64,000 nucleotides of DNA from Cichorium intybus (lineage: Eukaryota; Streptophyta; Magnoliopsida; Asterales; Asteraceae), in the NCBI GenBank assembly GCA_023525715.1, contig CM042010.1, positions 65,724,966 to 65,788,965 on the forward strand, in the 5' to 3' direction. The position numbers and the translations under genes were made by a program. Numbering within the stretch: position 1 is the first letter of the stretch; each line of letters opens with the position of its first letter. Positions 59,255-64,000 of this stretch are shown here, one piece after another. Below the pieces are notes generated by a model, which was given only the letters and a program-made list of their open reading frames with translations, did not search any database and had not been told where the DNA came from.

Positions 59255-61846
59255 GTCCTCCTTCAGTTCCACCTTTAGGATAAACCACAACCAATCCTTT
59301 TTCAGCTGCGTTGGCTTGGGGAGCGCCGACCCGAGATGGCAACGCACCGCCATGTCAGCAAGCAACTATTTCTCAACCGCAACAATCCCAACCATTACAA
59401 CCACAGTACCAGCCAGCCATATTTAAACCAAAACCTGTTTTCTAAACCTTACCACAACCAACCCAACATGTGCAACCACAACAAACTCCGCCACAGCAGT
59501 ATCAATACCAGGAGGTCGAGCAAGGACATGACGAGGAGGATGAAGGCTGGATTCCTCAGCAGCAGCAGCAACAATGGAACCAACGTCAAGGACCTCCCAA
59601 GAGAATGCAACAACCGCAGCAACCGCAAGGGCAACAATTTTACAATAACAATGATCATCACAACGAACTTTGTTCCACCCTTATATTTTGCACAACCGAG
59701 AGGGCAATCGGTTGCGTTACACTTCCAACCTCGGGAGTATGACGATGCGTCGCCAATTTATATTCCTGAAAATGTAGATACTCAAATAGAAATTAGGCCG
59801 CAACTTTTAGGAATATTACCTGAGTTTAGGGGTTACAAACAAGATGATCCATATAATCATTTATATGAAATCATAGCCATAGTTAATGCCAATACCCCTA
59901 GGAACACAAACAAGAATATCTTTAGGTTGAGACTATTCCCATTCACCTTGAAAGACAAAGCCAAATACTGGTTTACTTCTCTTCAGCCTAATAGTATTAC
60001 CACATGGGAGCAGTTAAAAGCCAAGTTTTTGCAAAAGTTCTACCCAGCAAGTAAAACCACTGAGATCCGATGGGCAATTCAAGATTTTCAACAGAAGCTG
60101 GGGGAGGCATTTCACTAGGCTTTTGATAGGTTAAAGGAGTTGATGAGGTCATGCCCACATCATGATATTCCAAAACGGCAGCAGGTGAAGCTATTCTTTG
60201 AAGGGGTGGACCTGACCAACCAAGCAATGATCAACGCATCCTCCAACAGGACCATTATGATGCAAGACCCTGACGATGCCTGGCGATTTATCAAACAACT
60301 CAACAATGGATCAAAGACAAATTTCTCCACCAGGAAGCCCGTAAGTACAGCTGCGGCAGTAGGAGCGGATGCAGACCGGAAGAAAGATATAAAGAAGGAG
60401 ATTGGTGAATTGAATAGAAAGTTCGATAGGTTAATGTCCACTTTGCAGAATGGGCCCCAGAATCAGCAACAAGGTGGTCAACAAGGACAAAGAGCGCAGG
60501 ATGTCAATCAAGTTCACGACCAAGGTCAAGGACAGTACAATAACGGACGATCTTATAGGCCTTACAACCAGGGAAACCAAAATTCCTACAACAGCAGGCA
60601 GAATAATTATTAGGGACAATCCTCAAGTCAAGAAACAACAGGGGATCAACTAGCACTAGCAACAATGCTCCAGAAAGTCAAGAAAGTATGATTGCTAAGA
60701 TGTATGATTTGTTCAACGCCAGTCAGCAGCAAACTCAAGAAAATGCCAAGGTTATTGCCAATATGGAAAGGAAGGTCACTCAGATGGCCGAGGACCAAAG
60801 GAAAAGTGATAGTGGCAAATTGCCTAGTACTACAGAGATTAACCCAAATCATACACAACGGGCTGGGAAAGAGCATGTGAACGCTGTTGAAGCAGAATGG
60901 AGAAAGCTCACTAAAGAGGATTTGTTAGGAAAGAAGGAAGAGTCTAAGACTGAGGAGAGTAAGGAAAAGGATGAGGAAAGTGATCAAGTCAAGGAGACAA
61001 GGAAGTCCCAATGGATGAGCAGACAGTGGTGGCTGGTATTAAGAAAAAGAAGGATAAGAAAGTGAAGATGAGGCAGGAGGAGCCTAGCAAGCCGATTGGG
61101 CCCTCGTTAAATCAACCTTTATGGGATGAGCTGAAGAATGCTTCTGAAGATACAAGGATTCTTCAGGAGATGTGTGAAAAGAACAGGGAGTGCAAGACGC
61201 CTACACCGGACACAGTGAGACTGACTGTTAAAGCCAGCGAGGCTTTGTTGGGGACATTCCCTAAGAAGGAAAGGGACCCCGGTTCACCGCTGATTACTGT
61301 CACGGTAGGGGATGTTATTATTAGGAACATGTTGCTGGACTTAGGAGCAAGTGTTAATGTGTTGCCAGTATACTCGTATGACAAGTATAAGAATGAGGAG
61401 CTGGAACCTGCAAAGATGGTATTGCAGCTGGCAGATCAGTCAACGAAGGTTTCCCGAGGTAAGTTAATCAACGTGATAGTCAAGGTTGGTGACTTCTTTT
61501 ATCCCGTTGATTTCTTAGTAATGGAGTACGAGAGTTTAGAAGATGCTCGTGCGTTAATTTTGGGACGTCCATTCTTAGCCACAGCTGGGGCTGTAATGGA
61601 TTGTAAGACTAGAGACTTGGATATCTCTTTTGGAACGAGGAAACGCAGGCTAAACATGTTCGGATGCCCGATATCATTGCCATCGGGATATAATGATAAG
61701 TACTTGAGCAACAACCCACTTATGGCACCGGGAATAAAGGATAAAGGAAAGAAATGGACACGAGAAGGTGAAGGTGGAGAAGAAGAGATTTCATGGGAGG
61801 CAAAGAATCATCCACTATCATCTGTTGACAAAGTGCAGCTGTTCGG
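59255..61846 (+). pseudogene. Athila gag-protease (element H)
   Basis: The gag fragment of unit 3 continues past the array end at 59576 into a long gag-protease region related to element B. Gag: FVPPLYFAQPRGQSVA, FRLRLFPFTLKDKAKYWFTS, VKLFFEGVDLTNQAMINAS. Breaks: TAA at about 59444, a frameshift near 59670, TAG at 60116-60118, TAG at 60611-60613, and a frameshift near 61050. Protease: LNQPLWDELKNASEDTRIL, then the intact active-site motif LLDLGASVNVLP and LILGRPFLATAGAVMDCKT. It ends abruptly near 61846 where a minus-strand element begins. N-terminal gag, LTR and PBS are missing. Confidence 0.85.
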
Positions 61847-64000
61847 GTTGAGCCTGCGCTGAGTGTCTCTGGCGGGTTTTGATCCTTCTTCAGTTATGAT
61901 TCGATGCATGCATGTCGTGGGGCTGATCCCCTTCAAATCCGCGATTGTCCAGCCAATGGCTTCCTTGTGCTTAGATAGAACTTCAAGCAATGCTCCCTCC
62001 TGCTCTATTGTCAGGTCGACTGACAAAATTACTGGCAAAGTATCTTATTTTCCTAAGAATGCATACTTAAGATGAGCTGGCAACGTTTTAACTCCGAGGT
62101 TGGCGGCTCCTGTAAGGATGGCTTCAGTGTTTTCAAAATCTCCGTTGGCAACTTCTCGATTTCTGAACAATCTTTATGTTTTTGTCCTTTCTCCTTCTCT
62201 TCCTCCTCACCATTTTCTTCTTCATGAAATTCAACTACTTCCTGCTGTAATACTTCAGGCATGTATTGTTGCACCAATTCGTCTATGATATCAATCTGAA
62301 AACATTCTTCCTCGTCTATCACGTTTCCCTTTGCATCGAAGATGTTAATCTTGGTCTGCTGGTGCCCAAATGATATCCCCATCTCTCCTGTACGACAATC
62401 GATATTCGCGTTTGCTGTGGCCAAGAATGGTTATCCAAGAATGATGGTGGGCTGTTCTCCATTAACGGCTTGACGGGTGTCCAGAACCAAGAAATCAGCT
62501 GGGTAATAGAAGTTCCCGACTTTGATGATAACATAGGAGTGCATTCCTCTTGGGATCTTTGTAGACTTATCGATAAGCTATAAAATCACATCATTAGGCC
62601 TCAAGGTACCGAACTCGTGCTTATCGAAAAGCTGACCTGGCAAAATATTTACACTCGCGCCTAAATCTAATAATGCCTTCTTAATATGCACATCACCCAA
62701 ATCAACAGAAATGAGGGGCGCTCCTGGATCCTTTATCTTGGGTGGTAATGCATCCACAATTATTGAAATGACATACTCAGTCAATTCAATCTTCTTGGAA
62801 AGGTGCGATAAGATCTGCTTCTTATGGATGCACATGTCCTTTAAAAACTTCGCATAAGCAGGGACTTCCTTGATGAGCTTGACTAATGGAATATTGACTT
62901 TGATTTGGCTAATCAGCTCCCACATCTCCTCTGCTTGCGGTCCTTTCTTTCCATAGGGTCTTTTCTCTGGCTTTTCCAAAGCCGCGGGAAAAGGAGCTGT
63001 TCCACTTGTCTCCCCTTTCTCCCATTTACTTGTAGGTTCCTTTTTCTGCTCTTGTTTCTCCTTTTCTTTCTTCATTTCTTTTGCTAATTCTTCTTTTTCA
63101 TCGAACACTATCTCGACATCACTATCTTCTCCACTGGTGGAGCAACAACCTTATTGTCCATCTTCTTCCCACTTCTTAGTGTGATGACTTCATTTACTTG
63201 CATCTTCTGCAGTTGCACCTTCTCTTGCTCCCTTTCTTTTTCCAACTTCATCAACTGCTCCCTCAGTCTCAAGATCGCTTGAGTATTTGCATCTTCAGCT
63301 TCCTTGAGCTTGAGCAAGACTTCAAAGATCTCCTTTGTGCCAATAGTTGTGCTTCTTTCTTGTGGCGTTGGTTGCACATTTTGCTGCCTCACTTGCGGCT
63401 GCCTATTTTCCCTCTATTGATTGTTTCGGAATGGTCGTGGCGTATTATGAAACTGACTATATTCGTACAGTTGACTGATTGCCTCGTGTGTCATTGAGCA
63501 CTCACCGTGGTTATGACCTACTTCACCACATGTATTACAGATGACTTAACCGCGTAATACATACACTCCTTTCTCTTTCTGAAATATGACAAGCATCTGA
63601 TTGAACTTCTTAGTAACAACACTCAACTCACTCTGAATTTCCTTCTTCTACTTATCTTCTGCCTCCATGCTTGCCACGTACATGGTGTTGTCTTTCATGG
63701 ACCCACTAACCTTGGAACCTAAACTTAACTGCTCCAAAAATCTCCATGCATCTTCTGGTTCCTGCCACATGAAAGTTCCGCTTGATGAAGCATTGATCAT
63801 TGCTTGATGTGTTTTGCTCACCCCTTCAAAGAATAACTTCACCAGCTACCATTTTTGAATGTCATGATGTGGGCATGACCGCATCAAATCTTTTAACCTA
63901 TCAAAAGCCTCGTGAAATGCCTCCCCTGGCTTCTGTTGAAAATCTTGAATCGCTCGTCTTATCTCGGTGGTCTTTCTAGCTGGATAGAACTCTTGCAAAA
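61847..64000 (-). pseudogene. Athila gag-protease-RT start (element I), cut by window edge
   Basis: Reading leftward from 64000: gag domain end (FEGVSKTHQAMINASSSGTF; EPEDAWRFLEQL), a CCHC knuckle (CNTCGEVGHNHGEC, about 63550-63505), a polar coiled-coil region ending NEVITLRSGKKMDNKV, a Lys/Glu-rich linker, then protease (PLISVDLGDVHIKKALLDLG, ASVNILPGQL) with an intact DLGAS, a Glu-rich linker, and the region just before RT (HKEAIGWTIADLKGISPTTC; RRLNP). There it stops at the junction with element H. Stops occur at about 63413, 62578, 62440 and 62045. A different sub-family from B and H: it has the zinc knuckle and an autonomous-type protease-RT linker. Confidence 0.85.

Larger units (their letters stand above)
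40807..59576. repeat. Three-copy direct tandem array of a 6.25-kb composite unit
   Basis: Units are 40807-47060, 47061-53320 and 53321-59576 (6254, 6260 and 6256 bp). All start AGGTTCGGATGACCGCGACG and end ...CAACAATG. They are almost identical by eye, with scattered single-base changes; units 2 and 3 share several against unit 1, for example a lost LTR-end C near 51447 and 57706. The outer junctions show the source: the left flank continues element F (ACAAATG|AGG) and the right flank continues gag (CAACAATG|GAACC). The shared AATG at the inner joins points to microhomology-mediated tandem duplication. Confidence 0.92.

Noticed and set aside
40807..59576. CRISPR-like or satellite array
   Set aside because: The repeat unit is 6.25 kb of retrotransposon parts with three copies; no short repeat-spacer pattern.

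Overview
The window is plant nuclear heterochromatin: about 64 kb made almost entirely of LTR retrotransposons of the Ty3/gypsy superfamily, stacked inside one another. I see no intact single-copy host gene, no tRNA or rRNA gene, and nothing prokaryotic. Two gypsy lineages are mixed. Athila-type elements carry a tRNA-Asp-type primer binding site, gag followed by a DLGAS protease, an env-like third ORF, and a conserved block after pol that precedes it. Chromodomain (Tekay/Del-like) elements carry a tRNA-Met primer binding site, CCHC gag, protease, RT, RNase H, integrase and a C-terminal chromodomain. A NAM-associated-domain gene fragment and an RWP-RK gene fit a flowering plant, probably a dicot with a large genome. 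The species cannot be fixed from the sequence alone.

Layout. 1-4552: element A (minus), a non-autonomous Athila-type element with an unusual acidic first ORF and an env-like ORF. 4553-5375: decayed host-type gene fragment. 5376-38855: element B (plus), a gag-protease-env Athila-type element without RT or integrase. B was hit by three later insertions: a solo LTR (8145-9597, TSD CACGA); element C (10162-28184, minus, TSD ATATG), which itself contains element D (17728-25312, plus, TSD CATGA); and element E (29265-37533, minus, near-TSD AAACA/AACCA). Removing these insertions in thought restores the B reading frame across the solo LTR and C joins. 38856-39839: LTR of element F (minus), which cuts off the end of the B env-like ORF.

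40807-59576: a direct tandem triplication of a 6.25 kb composite unit. Each unit holds an env-like ORF, an integrase fragment, a palindromic LTR with two TATA boxes firing toward each other, the 3' end of another minus-strand element, and a plus-strand gag fragment. 59255-61846: plus-strand gag-protease continuing out of the last unit. 61847-64000: a different Athila-type element in minus orientation, running off the right edge.

Main points of interest: (1) element D has no gag or pol but carries, antisense, a complete-looking three-exon RWP-RK transcription factor gene with introns and its own TATA box; (2) element E has a 68-nt intron exactly between gag and protease, absent from the related element C, whose splicing would switch Gag to Gag-Pol; (3) the palindromic LTRs with convergent promoters, repeated three times; (4) env-like ORFs of three sub-families each start just after a splice-acceptor-like AG.
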